NCBI RefSeq assembly: GCF_002946355.1 | Contig: NZ_PKOZ01000007.1 | Coordinates: 62,001 to 126,000, forward strand | Length of the DNA stretch: 64,000 nucleotides | From: Pradoshia eiseniae | Lineage (GTDB): Bacteria; Bacillota; Bacilli; Bacillales; Pradoshiaceae | Direction of reading: 5' to 3' | In this document: positions 35,797 through 44,282 of the stretch, piece after piece | Layout of the letters: the number at the start of each line of letters is the position of its first letter | How positions within the stretch are numbered: the first letter of the stretch is position 1 | Notes under the pieces: model-generated | What the model saw: the letters and a program-made list of their open reading frames with translations, nothing else | Databases searched by the model: none | What the model was told of the DNA's origin: nothing | Made by a program: the position numbers and the translations under genes

Positions 35797-36399
35797 TCAT
35801 TCCCAGCTATTCTGCGGCAAGCGATAGATTAAAAATCGGTCGAATGGATCTTGTGCCTTAATGATTATCTCCTGAACCCATTCAAAGGGCGTTTCATGCT
35901 CCAAATAAAAGATATAATCCTCTGAAGGATAATAAAGAATAATATCCGCCGGGCGGCTATATTCCTCGACCGAATCGAGAATCCGATTCACGACCTTCCT
36001 GAATATCTGGACATTAAACGGATTAAAGAAGTAGAAGCGATTGTGGCCAGGCTGTATGTTGAACTCCTCAGCCAGGCAGCAATAGAAATGAATTTTTTCA
36101 CTCCGATACTTCGCATAATCCGCCAGGTTCATCATTGCCTCATTATAAAAGACCTCATTCATCTCCACTCCCGAGACGGCAGCTTGAAAGAAATAATGAA
36201 TATAAAAATTCAATCGTCCCTTGCCGCAGCCAAAATCCACAACATGATCCCTTCGGTTAAGGCTGTAGGATGCAAATAATTTTTCCAGTGCCGCATATGG
36301 TGTAGGTTCATAGCGATTATAGGAAAGGGTAGACGGATGACCTTGCTGGTCTCCCCTAGTTTTGATCCGCATTAATTCGTCATAGTATTTCTCTTTCAT
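35797..36399 (-). CDS. Class I SAM-dependent methyltransferase
   Basis: A 200-residue protein. DHVVDFGCGKGRLNFYI is the SAM-binding motif I, and GVEMNEVFYNEA is motif II. RFYFFNPFNVQIFRKVVNRIL would be the post-strand-4 region in place of an NPPY motif. The substrate is unknown. GAGG precedes the ATG. It lies between the CDF gene and a glycerophosphodiesterase gene with no clear operon partner. Confidence 0.85.
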   Translation of the reverse strand: MKEKYYDELMRIKTRGDQQGHPSTLSYNRYEPTPYAALEKLFASYSLNRRDHVVDFGCGKGRLNFYIHYFFQAAVSGVEMNEVFYNEAMMNLADYAKYRSEKIHFYCCLAEEFNIQPGHNRFYFFNPFNVQIFRKVVNRILDSVEEYSRPADIILYYPSEDYIFYLEHETPFEWVQEIIIKAQDPFDRFLIYRLPQNSWE

Positions 36400-36470
36400 G
36401 AAAAACCTCAGTCCATTTACGTTTTTCCTTATCTTAATCGTATTATGGCTTGAAATAAAGGGAATCAGAC

Positions 36471-36497
36471 AAAAAAGAAGAGGGTTACTCCCCCTTC
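36471..36497 (-). terminator. Terminator overlapping the end of the glycerophosphodiesterase gene
   Basis: On the minus strand GAAGGGGG pairs with CCCTCTTC (one G-T pair), loop AGTAA, followed by TTTTTTG. The TAA stop codon of the gene lies in the loop. Confidence 0.8.
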
Positions 36498-37351
36498 CTC
36501 AATTCCTTCTTCAATTGATGCAAAATATCCGGATGATTCGTAAACATACCGGTCACGCCCCAATCAATTAAGGTTTTCATTCTTTCCTTTGTATTGACTG
36601 TGTATGGATGGATGTCCAAGCCGTTTTGAACTACCTTTTGTACATAGACCTCATTTAAATACGTATGATTAGGACCAATGCCAACTGCATAGCTCTTAAT
36701 ATAGTCAATTTCTTCATCCGTGATAGTCGCGGTTTCTTTGTAGGAGATTAGCTGTACAAGCTTTAAGGTTGGATCTAAGGAGTGGAGCTTCAAGAGGCTG
36801 TCTGGGCTGAAAGATTGAAGGAGCAATGTTTTCTTATTTATTTTATATTTATTAATTATGCGCAGTAATTCTTCCTCCATGCCTGGATAAACATCAGGAG
36901 ATTTTGTTTCAATATAGTATTTTTTATTTTTGCCTAGCTTTTTAAAGACTTCTTCCAGTGTCGGAACTTTCAAGCCTTCATATTCTTCCTTAGCGTATTC
37001 TGGATACTTCTCATTGAACCAGCTGCCCGCATCCAGCTGCTTGATTTCTTGTAAGGTATGGTCTTTTACCAGCCCAGTTCCATTAGTGGTCCGGTCAAGT
37101 GTTTCGTCATGCATAGCAATCAATGTCCCATCCTTTGTCATTTGAAGATCAATTTCGATATAGTCCCCATGCATTTTGTCCCCCAGCTTATAGGACGCTA
37201 TTGTATGTTCCGGAGCATATGCCGAAGCTCCCCTGTGAGCGACATTGGTCACCTTTTGAGGTTTATGCTTTTCCGGAGCAGCATTCACTGATGTTATCGT
37301 GCCAACGAAGAAGAAAGCGCTTGCAATCAATAAAACAACAAATTTCTTCAA
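36485..37351 (-). CDS. glpQ: Secreted glycerophosphodiester phosphodiesterase
   Basis: A 288-residue protein with a signal peptide ending near VNA-APE (residue 24). The GDPD motifs are [12 protein letters not shown] (catalytic His and Arg), [19 protein letters not shown] (metal ligands and second His) and LDRTTNGTG. The family hydrolyses glycerophosphodiesters to glycerol 3-phosphate and alcohol outside the cell. A GlpP-type antiterminator and a possible phosphate-ester importer lie 6-12 kb downstream, which could use the product. No partner gene is adjacent. Confidence 0.92.
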   Translation of the reverse strand: MKKFVVLLIASAFFFVGTITSVNAAPEKHKPQKVTNVAHRGASAYAPEHTIASYKLGDKMHGDYIEIDLQMTKDGTLIAMHDETLDRTTNGTGLVKDHTLQEIKQLDAGSWFNEKYPEYAKEEYEGLKVPTLEEVFKKLGKNKKYYIETKSPDVYPGMEEELLRIINKYKINKKTLLLQSFSPDSLLKLHSLDPTLKLVQLISYKETATITDEEIDYIKSYAVGIGPNHTYLNEVYVQKVVQNGLDIHPYTVNTKERMKTLIDWGVTGMFTNHPDILHQLKKELRKGE

Positions 37352-37926
37352 ACTTATCCATCCCCTTCAATCGATAATAGACTTCTAATCTAGTATATAG
37401 TGCTTCCATTCTATTTACCTGAGTATTTCCTACATATTTCCCCCTTGTATTATAGCTAATAATTGACCTTTTCTCCTGATTATATAGGACTACATATATC
37501 CTATTTACTTTATCAATATATCATCTTACCTATAATCGGCAAACTCGATGGTTAACACTGTCAATGACAGGATAACCGAAAGAGTTAATCATCCTGCGGT
37601 AGGAAAAACCCTGCTCAATTATTTATTCGAGCATTAGTCAACAACTGATAACAAAAGGGATTATTCACCATTTCGCCACATTTATTACAGAAAAAACCAT
37701 TAATATAATTTAATGTTAATTAGTTCACATCTTTGTCAAATATGCTAAAAACATTTGCATTTTCAGATTCATATATTTGTAATTTCGTCAAACACTTATT
37801 ATATTGAAAATCGGGGTATGGTAAAAGCTACATAATATGGTTGGTTTATTCAAAACAGCTGTTATTCTTTTTCTGCTCCAACTTATATTTCTAGCTAACT
37901 TAAACTACTTACGGAAGGGGAACATT
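37352..37926. other. 575-nt gene-free region between glpQ and qoxA
   Basis: The divergent region is AT-rich and contains a structured segment at 37542-37632 (separate entry). No credible small gene was found: a frame from 37837 leading into qoxA lacks a ribosome binding site. The 290 nt between the structure and qoxA have no clear promoter that I can choose with confidence. Confidence 0.7.
37531..37632 (+). promoter_or_regulatory. Structured RNA element with its own -10, upstream of qoxABCD
   Basis: TATAAT at 37531-37536 (weak -35 TTTATC, 16 nt upstream) would start RNA just before a three-tier hairpin. Its tiers are AACTC/GAGTT (37542-37546 with 37582-37586), GGTTA/TAACC (37550-37554 with 37573-37577) and CTGTC/GACAG (37558-37562 with 37566-37570). 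They are separated by internal loops GAT/GAAA and ACA/GA. A second hairpin GCTC/GAGC (37613-37616 with 37629-37632) follows. I could not match it to a known riboswitch class by eye. It could equally be read on the minus strand as part of the glpQ leader. Confidence 0.5.
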
Positions 37927-38838
37927 ATGAACAAAAAGTTAGGACTTTTAGGGTCCATGCTGACATCAATTCTTCTGTTAGCCGGATGTGACTGGGTTGT
38001 GTTCGATCCAAACGGACCAGTAGCCAAAACTCAATCAGATACGATTATCTTCTCCATGCTGATGCTGGCTGGCGTTATGGTTGTTGTTTATGTGCTGTAT
38101 ATCTTCATATTAGTGAAATATAGAGCTTCCAAAGCTCCTAAAGATTACGTGCCTCCGCATATCCAAGGCAGTCATACACTTGAAATTATATGGACAGCCA
38201 TTCCGATTATTATTGTCTCTATTCTTGGCTACGTGACGGTCGTATCCACTTTTGAGGTTGAGAGCAAACCAAAAGGCTATGAAGATCAAGAACCTCTCGT
38301 CATTTATGCTTCTTCTTCGAACTGGAAATGGCATTTCAGCTATCCTGAGCAGGATATTGAAACCGTAAACTATGTCAATATCCCAACTGATAGAGTCGTA
38401 GAGTTCCGCTTATATTCTTACGGACCAATCACCAGCTTCTGGATTCCGCAATTGGGCGGCCAAAAATATGCCATGTCTGACATGGTCACAAAGCTTAATT
38501 TCGTAGCAGATAACGAAATGTCCATGATGGGCCGAAATTCCAACTTCAGCGGCCAAGGGACTGCACATATGGAATTCGAAGCGCTCTCCATGTCTAATGA
38601 AGAGTTTGATGAATGGGTTGAGCAAGTTCAAGCAAATGAGCCTGAGCTGACAGAAAAGAAATTTGACGAGCTCCTAGATACAGCTTACGTTGGCCGTCAA
38701 AGCTATTCTTCCACTCACCTGGAATTCAGCCCGCCGCCAGAAGGACATAACCATGGCGCTAAAGAAGCTCCATCAAACGAAGATCCTGATCAGGAAAACC
38801 AATTTGATAAGGAATCTGAGAATCACGGAAACCACTAG
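37927..38838 (+). CDS. qoxA: Cytochrome aa3-type quinol oxidase subunit II
   Basis: A 303-residue lipoprotein with a lipobox LLLAGC near residue 20 and two membrane helices. DWVVFDPNGPVAKTQSD after the lipobox is typical of QoxA. The periplasmic cupredoxin domain lacks the CxxxC copper-A ligands, which identifies a quinol rather than cytochrome c oxidase. The C-terminal tail is rich in His, Glu and Asp. The ATG at 37927 has AAGGGG 8 nt upstream; an in-frame start at 37837 would add a spurious hydrophobic lead. First gene of qoxABCD. Confidence 0.94.
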   Translation: MNKKLGLLGSMLTSILLLAGCDWVVFDPNGPVAKTQSDTIIFSMLMLAGVMVVVYVLYIFILVKYRASKAPKDYVPPHIQGSHTLEIIWTAIPIIIVSILGYVTVVSTFEVESKPKGYEDQEPLVIYASSSNWKWHFSYPEQDIETVNYVNIPTDRVVEFRLYSYGPITSFWIPQLGGQKYAMSDMVTKLNFVADNEMSMMGRNSNFSGQGTAHMEFEALSMSNEEFDEWVEQVQANEPELTEKKFDELLDTAYVGRQSYSSTHLEFSPPPEGHNHGAKEAPSNEDPDQENQFDKESENHGNH

Positions 38839-38879
38839 AATTAACACTTTGAGCTTGATATGAAAGGAGCTAGACAAAC

Positions 38880-40826
38880 GTGAAATGGGATGAATTTTTC
38901 GTTCTTGGTGACCCGATGATTTACGGAGCCATGGTCAGCATTGTTGCTGCATCGATGGCCATCGTTGTGGGTCTGACCTATTTTAAGAAATGGCGTTGGC
39001 TTAGAGATGAATGGCTGACGACCGTTGACCATAAACGTATCGGGATTATGTATATCATTTGTGCCCTCTTGATGTTATTCCGCGGAGGGGTAGACGGCTT
39101 GCTGATGCGCGGACAGCTTGCGATGCCGGAAAACGGCTTCCTTGATGCCCAGCATTATAATGAAATTTTCACGACACACGGCGTAATCATGATTCTATTC
39201 ATGGCGATGCCATTTATCATTGGTTTAATGAATATTGTTATCCCGCTTCAAATCGGAGCCCGTGATGTGGCATTCCCATATTTGAACGCGGTCAGCTTCT
39301 GGTTATTCTTTGCCGGAGCCATGCTATTCAATATTTCATTCGTTATTGGAGGTTCTCCTGATGCCGGATGGTCAGCCTACTTCCCGCTGGCAAGTACGGA
39401 ATTCAGTCCATCAGTCGGTAACAACTATTACGCAATCGCTATTCAGATTGCCGGGATTGGTACATTGATGACCGGAATTAACTTCATCGTCACCATCCTT
39501 AAAATGCGTGCACCTGGCATGACTCTTTTAAAAATGCCTATGTTCACTTGGTCAATCCTAATCACCAACGTTATCATCGTTTTTGCCTTCCCTGTCTTAA
39601 CAGTGGCACTTGCGTTAATGACATTTGACCGTCTATTTGGAACACATTTCTTCTCAATGACTGACGGCGGTATGGATATGCTTTGGGCCAACCTGTTCTG
39701 GGTTTGGGGACATCCTGAGGTTTATATCGTTATCCTGCCTGCATTTGGTATATTCAGTGAAGTTATTTCAACCTTCTCTAAGAAGAATTTGTTTGGCTAT
39801 AAATCGATGGTTGCAAGTATGGTGGCAATCTCAGCACTATCTTTCCTAGTTTGGGTCCATCACTTCTACACAATGGGCCAAGGAGCACTCTCTAACAGCT
39901 TTTTCTCCATAACAACTATGCTGATTGCCGTTCCAACTGGGGTTAAAATCTTTAACTGGCTCCTGACAATGTACAAAGGAAAAATTCAATTTACGACGCC
40001 AATGATGTATGCGCTTGGATTCATTCCAATCTTCACATTCGGCGGCATTACAGGCGTCATGCTTGCGATGGCAAGTGCGGATTATCAATACCATAACACG
40101 ATGTTCCTTGTTGCCCACTTCCACTATGTATTGATTCCTGGTACCGTCTTCGGTGTTCTTGCCGGTTTCTATTACTGGTGGCCAAAGATTTTCGGTTTCA
40201 TGCTTGACGATAAACAAGGAAAGCGTGCATTTTGGTGGATTGCCATCTCCTTTAACGTGACTTTCTTACCGCTATTCGCGCTTGGTCTTAAAGGAATGAC
40301 ACGCCGTACGTACACGTACTCTGAGGAAAGCGGCTTCGGCCCATTGAACTTGCTTGCCTCCATCGGTTCTGTCGGTTTAGCAATCGGGTTCATTTTGCTG
40401 GTTTACAACATTTACTGGAGCTTCCGCTATGCACCGCGCTTAAATGGCAATAATGATCCATGGGATGCGCGGACATTGGAATGGGCTACTCATACACCTG
40501 TTCCTGCCTATAACTTTGCTATCACACCTGAAGTAAGCTCTGTTGATACTTTATGGGATGAAAAACTGGGCAAACATAAGATTTTTAAAGGCAAACTTGA
40601 AGAAATTCATATGCCTAACTCAAGCTTTATGCCATTCTGGATGGCAGTTGCCTTCTTCTTCTGGGGATTCTTTATGGTATTCAGCTGGTGGATTCCAGCC
40701 ATTATTGCTGCGATTCCAATCTTCTACTTGCTGTTTGCGCGTTCATTCAGCAATGACCATGGGTTCCATATCTCTGCTAAAGAATTAGAGGAAGAAGAAA
40801 AGAAATTGCGAGGTGAAACAAAATGA
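38880..40826 (+). CDS. qoxB: Cytochrome aa3-type quinol oxidase subunit I
   Basis: A 648-residue membrane protein with 14-15 spans. The heme/Cu-B ligands are in TTHGVIMILFMAMPF, WGHPEVYIVILPAFG (His-Tyr crosslink pair), VWVHHFYTMG and LVAHFHYV. It reduces oxygen at the heme a3-CuB site and pumps protons. The start is GTG at 38880 after AAAGGAG, matching the conserved N-terminus KWDEFFVLGDP. It overlaps qoxC by 4 nt. Confidence 0.96.
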   Translation: MKWDEFFVLGDPMIYGAMVSIVAASMAIVVGLTYFKKWRWLRDEWLTTVDHKRIGIMYIICALLMLFRGGVDGLLMRGQLAMPENGFLDAQHYNEIFTTHGVIMILFMAMPFIIGLMNIVIPLQIGARDVAFPYLNAVSFWLFFAGAMLFNISFVIGGSPDAGWSAYFPLASTEFSPSVGNNYYAIAIQIAGIGTLMTGINFIVTILKMRAPGMTLLKMPMFTWSILITNVIIVFAFPVLTVALALMTFDRLFGTHFFSMTDGGMDMLWANLFWVWGHPEVYIVILPAFGIFSEVISTFSKKNLFGYKSMVASMVAISALSFLVWVHHFYTMGQGALSNSFFSITTMLIAVPTGVKIFNWLLTMYKGKIQFTTPMMYALGFIPIFTFGGITGVMLAMASADYQYHNTMFLVAHFHYVLIPGTVFGVLAGFYYWWPKIFGFMLDDKQGKRAFWWIAISFNVTFLPLFALGLKGMTRRTYTYSEESGFGPLNLLASIGSVGLAIGFILLVYNIYWSFRYAPRLNGNNDPWDARTLEWATHTPVPAYNFAITPEVSSVDTLWDEKLGKHKIFKGKLEEIHMPNSSFMPFWMAVAFFFWGFFMVFSWWIPAIIAAIPIFYLLFARSFSNDHGFHISAKELEEEEKKLRGETK

Positions 40827-41419
40827 AGCTAGATGCCTCACAACCATTAGAATATAGAACAGAGGAGAATCAGCTGAAAATCTTAGGATTCTGGATTTTC
40901 CTAGGAGCCGAAATTGTTCTCTTCGCCACCCTATTTACCGTCTATTTCGTTTTGGAAAATGGAACTGGTAATGGTCCGACTGGAAAGGATATCTTCCAAA
41001 TCTCCGGCGTACTTTGGGAAACCTTTATCTTATTATCTTCAAGCTTCACGATTGGCATCGCGATTCATGCGATGCGCATGGGCATGAAGAAGGCCATGAT
41101 GACGATGATGACCATCACCCTATTGCTTGGTCTAGCCTTCCTTGGCATTGAGATCTATGAGTTCTTCCATTATGTGCATGCAGGTGCAGCCATCACGACA
41201 AGCGGGTTCACTTCTGCATTATTGACCTTGCTTGGAACCCACGGAGCTCACGTAACATTTGGTCTGTTCTGGGGACTTGCAATCTTGCTTCAGGTGAAAA
41301 AGCATGGCCTTAATACTCATACAGCCAATAAATCCTTTATCTTCTCACTTTATTGGCATTTCTTAGACGTCGTTTGGATCTTCATCTTCAGCTTCGTCTA
41401 CTTGAAAGGACTGATGTAA
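40823..41419 (+). CDS. qoxC: Cytochrome aa3-type quinol oxidase subunit III
   Basis: A 198-residue protein with five membrane spans. LGFWIFLGAEIVLFATLF, LLGTHGAHVTFGLFWG and YWHFLDVVWIFIFSFVYL are conserved in subunit III of heme-copper oxidases. It is structural and supports proton uptake by subunit I. The ATG overlaps the qoxB stop (ATGA). Confidence 0.95.
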   Translation: MKLDASQPLEYRTEENQLKILGFWIFLGAEIVLFATLFTVYFVLENGTGNGPTGKDIFQISGVLWETFILLSSSFTIGIAIHAMRMGMKKAMMTMMTITLLLGLAFLGIEIYEFFHYVHAGAAITTSGFTSALLTLLGTHGAHVTFGLFWGLAILLQVKKHGLNTHTANKSFIFSLYWHFLDVVWIFIFSFVYLKGLM

Positions 41420-41420
41420 T

Positions 41421-41705
41421 ATGGCAAAGTTATTTCCTAAAGAGCATATTATCGGCTTCTTATCATCAATCGCTCTGACGATAGCTGCATTAATGGTTCT
41501 ATACCTTGATGTATCCTTCGCAGTCAAAATGACAATCTTGCTCGTTACAGCCGGACTTCAAGCCAGCCTGCAGCTTATCCTGTTCATGCATATTGGCGAG
41601 TCTAAGGAAAAAGGCACATTGTATACGAATATCATTTATGCCTTATTCGTTGCTGTTGTAACGATTTTCGGATCCCTATTCGTATTAGTATGGGACTGGT
41701 ATTAA
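41421..41705 (+). CDS. qoxD: Cytochrome aa3-type quinol oxidase subunit IV
   Basis: A 94-residue protein with three membrane spans, starting MAKLFPKEHIIGFLSSIAL. LQASLQLILFMHIGESKEKG is the subunit IV signature. It is a small assembly/stability subunit. It starts 1 nt after qoxC and is followed by a 15-bp terminator. Confidence 0.93.
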   Translation: MAKLFPKEHIIGFLSSIALTIAALMVLYLDVSFAVKMTILLVTAGLQASLQLILFMHIGESKEKGTLYTNIIYALFVAVVTIFGSLFVLVWDWY

Positions 41706-41712
41706 TCAATAT

Positions 41713-41749
41713 AAAAGGACATCTGAGACTTTGCTCAGATGTCCTTTTT
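41713..41749. terminator. Bidirectional terminator between qoxD and hemD
   Basis: A perfect 15-bp stem AAAAGGACATCTGAG/CTCAGATGTCCTTTT with a 6-nt loop. Its right arm includes the last codons and TGA stop of the convergent hemD gene. Confidence 0.93.
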
Positions 41750-42550
41750 GCTATGATAATAGTTTCCCAACTCGACGATGGCACTGCCCATTCGTTCATT
41801 TTCAGGGAAAATAACTCTCTCAATGCCTGCTTCCCGTAAGGCTTGGGCAGTTACCTTTCCTACTGCAAGCGCAATCACCCGACCTTCAAAAGCTTGCATC
41901 AGATCATCCAAACAACCCTTCACTTCTGCATACGCAATGAGATGGCGTACTTGCGGTGTGCTCGTGAAAAAAGCGGCATCAACCTTATCGCCAAGCAGTT
42001 CACTAAGCAATTGCTCCATCACTTCCTTTTCTGGCGGTGTGTGAATATAAGGCAAAATTTCTTTATAATGAGCCTGCTCCTCATCAAGCCACTCAATTAA
42101 AAGCGGCGCCGGATCTCCATGTAGCTGCAAGGCTACCTTACAGCCTTTCAAGGGATACTCCTTCATCATTCGCACCAGGCCTTTTGTACTGCCATCATCA
42201 TCGCGGACAACCACAGTGAGACCGAGCTTTTTTAGCATATTGACTGTCTTATAGCCTCTGGCTGCGATTTTCATGTTTTTTAAAGCTGCAATGAAAGCTT
42301 CTCCTTCTCCAAGGTCACAAGCAGCTTTATATAAAGTATCTAGTCCAATCCCCGTTGTGAAGATGCCCCAATCATACTGATGTTCGAGTATTCGATAGAT
42401 ATCATCCTTTAGCTGGGATTGGTCGAGATAGACCGTCCCTTGAGCTGGACGAATATGCGGCTCACCCCCAAGATTGCGGATGACTGTACTCATTTCCTCC
42501 AGTTTTCTAGACCCCAATATTGCTATTGTTTTTCCCTCTAGCTTCTTCAA
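41735..42550 (-). CDS. hemD: Uroporphyrinogen-III synthase
   Basis: A protein of about 271 residues with the weakly conserved HemD pattern: GKTIAILGSRKLEEM at the N-terminus, DWGIFTTGIGLDTLY in the first half, DAAFFTSTPQVRHLI in the second and VIALAVGKVTAQALREAGI near the end. It closes hydroxymethylbilane to uroporphyrinogen III, the common precursor of heme (for qox) and siroheme (for the sulfite reductase). It is not with other hem genes here. The start is uncertain: TTG at 42550 after GGGGG, or GTG at 42568 after AAAGG. Confidence 0.85.
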   Translation of the reverse strand: MKKLEGKTIAILGSRKLEEMSTVIRNLGGEPHIRPAQGTVYLDQSQLKDDIYRILEHQYDWGIFTTGIGLDTLYKAACDLGEGEAFIAALKNMKIAARGYKTVNMLKKLGLTVVVRDDDGSTKGLVRMMKEYPLKGCKVALQLHGDPAPLLIEWLDEEQAHYKEILPYIHTPPEKEVMEQLLSELLGDKVDAAFFTSTPQVRHLIAYAEVKGCLDDLMQAFEGRVIALAVGKVTAQALREAGIERVIFPENERMGSAIVELGNYYHSKKDI

Positions 42551-42577
42551 ATCCCATCCCCCATTCACTTTAACCTT

Positions 42578-43534
42578 TCATTCATTCTTTGACTGAATAA
42601 ATGAACTCTCACATAAGAGAATCTCTCGTGTAAACCCTGGCTTTTTCGCCTCACAACGATCCTTAATAATCAGTCCGGACTGCTCAATCATCGCATCAAT
42701 CGGCTCACCGCTCACGACTACTATTCGATCTGCAATTCGGTTGGCATGGCTTAATATCGAGAGTTGTTCCACAGGTGAAGCCGTATGGCATAGATTATAA
42801 GGCAAATCAATAATGGCTGAATCATAATGCTCAGTCACTTCCTCAATAGCTCCTCTAACCACTTCACATTCATACCCAAAATGAGCGATATTCTCTCTTG
42901 CCCCAATCGCTGGCAATGGTTTGATATCCCTGCCCGTTATATTAATCCCCATCGATAGCGCCTCAACTAGGACATTCCCTATTCCGCAGCATGGGTCAAT
43001 CGCTCTAATACCTTCTATTTCCGGGATGGCAATATTCACAACTGCCCTTGCCATCCTTGTGCTGAGAGCTGTTGAATATTCCCTAGGTTTTTGCTGATGC
43101 TTTAGCCAAACCGCCTCCCCCTTCTTATAGCGCCCAAAATACCAGCGCCCTCTATATGGAATGACCGCAAATACATACTTTGGATGGTCCAATTCAGCTA
43201 TACCGTTAACGGAAAGACCAATCTCCCTTTCAATCTTCCGCCTTTCTTTGAAGGAGAGCTTTACATCGAGGTCATTATCTTTAATGAGATGGACTTTGAA
43301 TGTTTCCTCTCCAAGGTCCACATTCGCCACTTGCTCAACTATTGATTGATAGGTCTCTCCCTCAAACATAACCTCAATTCGCTCTCGGATAAACGGGCTT
43401 CTATCCGGTTCAATTCTCTCCGTGCTCATCATGAGATAAGGACCAGCATTACGTCCAAACAAGGCTCTCATCTCCATTTGGCAGAGCGGCTCTTCCTCCT
43501 GACTGCATGCATACGTATATAGATAAGTTATCAA
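42578..43534 (-). CDS. TRM11-like / UPF0020 RNA methyltransferase family protein
   Basis: A 318-residue protein. The N-terminal 150 residues resemble a THUMP-like RNA-binding part. GIRAIDPCCGIGNVLVEAL is SAM motif I, with GRDIKP as motif II. SAIIDLPYNLCH replaces the usual (D/N)PPY of base N-methyltransferases. A tRNA or rRNA target is likely from family knowledge, but no specific site can be named. The start is TTG at 43534, with AAAAGGCGG about 8 nt upstream. It is 10-30 nt upstream of hemD, and its leader has a terminator-like hairpin. Confidence 0.85.
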   Translation of the reverse strand: MITYLYTYACSQEEEPLCQMEMRALFGRNAGPYLMMSTERIEPDRSPFIRERIEVMFEGETYQSIVEQVANVDLGEETFKVHLIKDNDLDVKLSFKERRKIEREIGLSVNGIAELDHPKYVFAVIPYRGRWYFGRYKKGEAVWLKHQQKPREYSTALSTRMARAVVNIAIPEIEGIRAIDPCCGIGNVLVEALSMGINITGRDIKPLPAIGARENIAHFGYECEVVRGAIEEVTEHYDSAIIDLPYNLCHTASPVEQLSILSHANRIADRIVVVSGEPIDAMIEQSGLIIKDRCEAKKPGFTREILLCESSFIQSKNE

Positions 43535-43560
43535 ATGTCTATCCGCCTTTTCATTGTCAT

Positions 43561-43600
43561 AAAAAAGCCTCTATAGCTAAATCACTTATAGAGGCTATTT
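43561..43600 (-). terminator. Terminator-like hairpin in the leader of the methyltransferase gene
   Basis: AGCCTCTATA and TATAGAGGCT (43566-43575 with 43587-43596) form a perfect 10-bp stem, followed on the minus strand by TTTTTT. It lies in a divergent region, 27 nt upstream of the methyltransferase start and downstream of its likely promoter. It therefore looks like an attenuator rather than the end of another gene. Confidence 0.65.
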
Positions 43601-43607
43601 TTATTCT

Positions 43608-43616
43608 ATTGTACCA
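43608..43616 (-). promoter_or_regulatory. Extended -10 promoter of the methyltransferase-hemD unit
   Basis: On the minus strand TGGTACAAT is an extended -10. RNA would begin near 43601, so the hairpin at 43566-43596 would be its first structure. No good -35 is visible. Confidence 0.45.
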
Positions 43617-43640
43617 AATTTCTTCTCTATCTAATTCTAT

Positions 43641-43668
43641 TTGCTGGAATATCTATGCAATCTATACT
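43641..43668 (+). promoter_or_regulatory. Promoter of the glpP gene
   Basis: TTGCTG (43641-43646) and TATACT (43663-43668) are separated by 16 nt, about 50 nt upstream of glpP. Confidence 0.5.
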
Positions 43669-43718
43669 AAGAGCAGATATGTGTTAAAATTTACAAAAAC
43701 AACATTGGGGGCAAAACA

Positions 43719-44282
43719 ATGAAAATAGTAGATATGGTTGAGTCACAATTAATTGCCAGTATTAAAGAGGAAAAAGATATCCAAAAGGCCATAGACAGCC
43801 GAGCGAATATTGCCTTTTTATTAACTGGCAATCTCATGAATATACCAGATATGATTTTAGAGCTGAAGTCAAATGGCATGTATGTATTCATCCATCTCGA
43901 TTTCATTGAGGGACTATCCAATACGAAAAGCGCTCTTCAATTTATTGCGAAGGCCTGGAAGCCAACAGGCATCATCACAACCAAAAGCAATGTTGTTAAA
44001 TTAGCGAGGGAAGAAGGCCTGATGACCATCCAGCGCATTTTCTTAATAGACCGTGCTGCCGTGCAAAAAGGGATCGAGAACATTCGCTCCTGCAAGCCGG
44101 ATGCAGTTGAAGTTTTACCTGGATTAATGCCCAAAATCATTGATGACCTCTCTCGTAAAATCAAGCTGCCGCTCATTGTCGGAGGATTAATCAGCGAGGA
44201 GGCTGAAATATTATCCGCTCTCAAGGCGGGTGCGCTGGCTGTCTCTTCTGGAAATCCCGCCATGTGGCATTTTGATTTATAA
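43719..44282 (+). CDS. glpP: Glycerol-3-phosphate-responsive antiterminator
   Basis: A 187-residue TIM-barrel-like protein matching GlpP. MYVFIHLDFIEGLSNTKSAL, GIITTKSNVVKLAREEG, KPDAVEVLPGLMPKII and IVGGLISEEAEI are the family's conserved strands and loops. In Bacillus GlpP binds glycerol 3-phosphate and leader mRNA of glp genes to prevent termination. No glpF/K/D genes are in view; instead it faces an ABC importer operon, overlapping its last gene by 6 nt tail to tail. GGGGGC precedes the ATG. Confidence 0.92.
   Translation: MKIVDMVESQLIASIKEEKDIQKAIDSRANIAFLLTGNLMNIPDMILELKSNGMYVFIHLDFIEGLSNTKSALQFIAKAWKPTGIITTKSNVVKLAREEGLMTIQRIFLIDRAAVQKGIENIRSCKPDAVEVLPGLMPKIIDDLSRKIKLPLIVGGLISEEAEILSALKAGALAVSSGNPAMWHFDL

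Noticed and set aside
37352-37926. Known riboswitch (c-di-GMP, c-di-AMP, SAM, yybP-ykoY, T-box) ahead of qoxA
   Set aside because: The GGCAAAC and CGGTAGG strings recall the c-di-GMP-I aptamer, but the required GGGACGCAAAGCC core and the receptor stem are missing. None of the other class cores is present.
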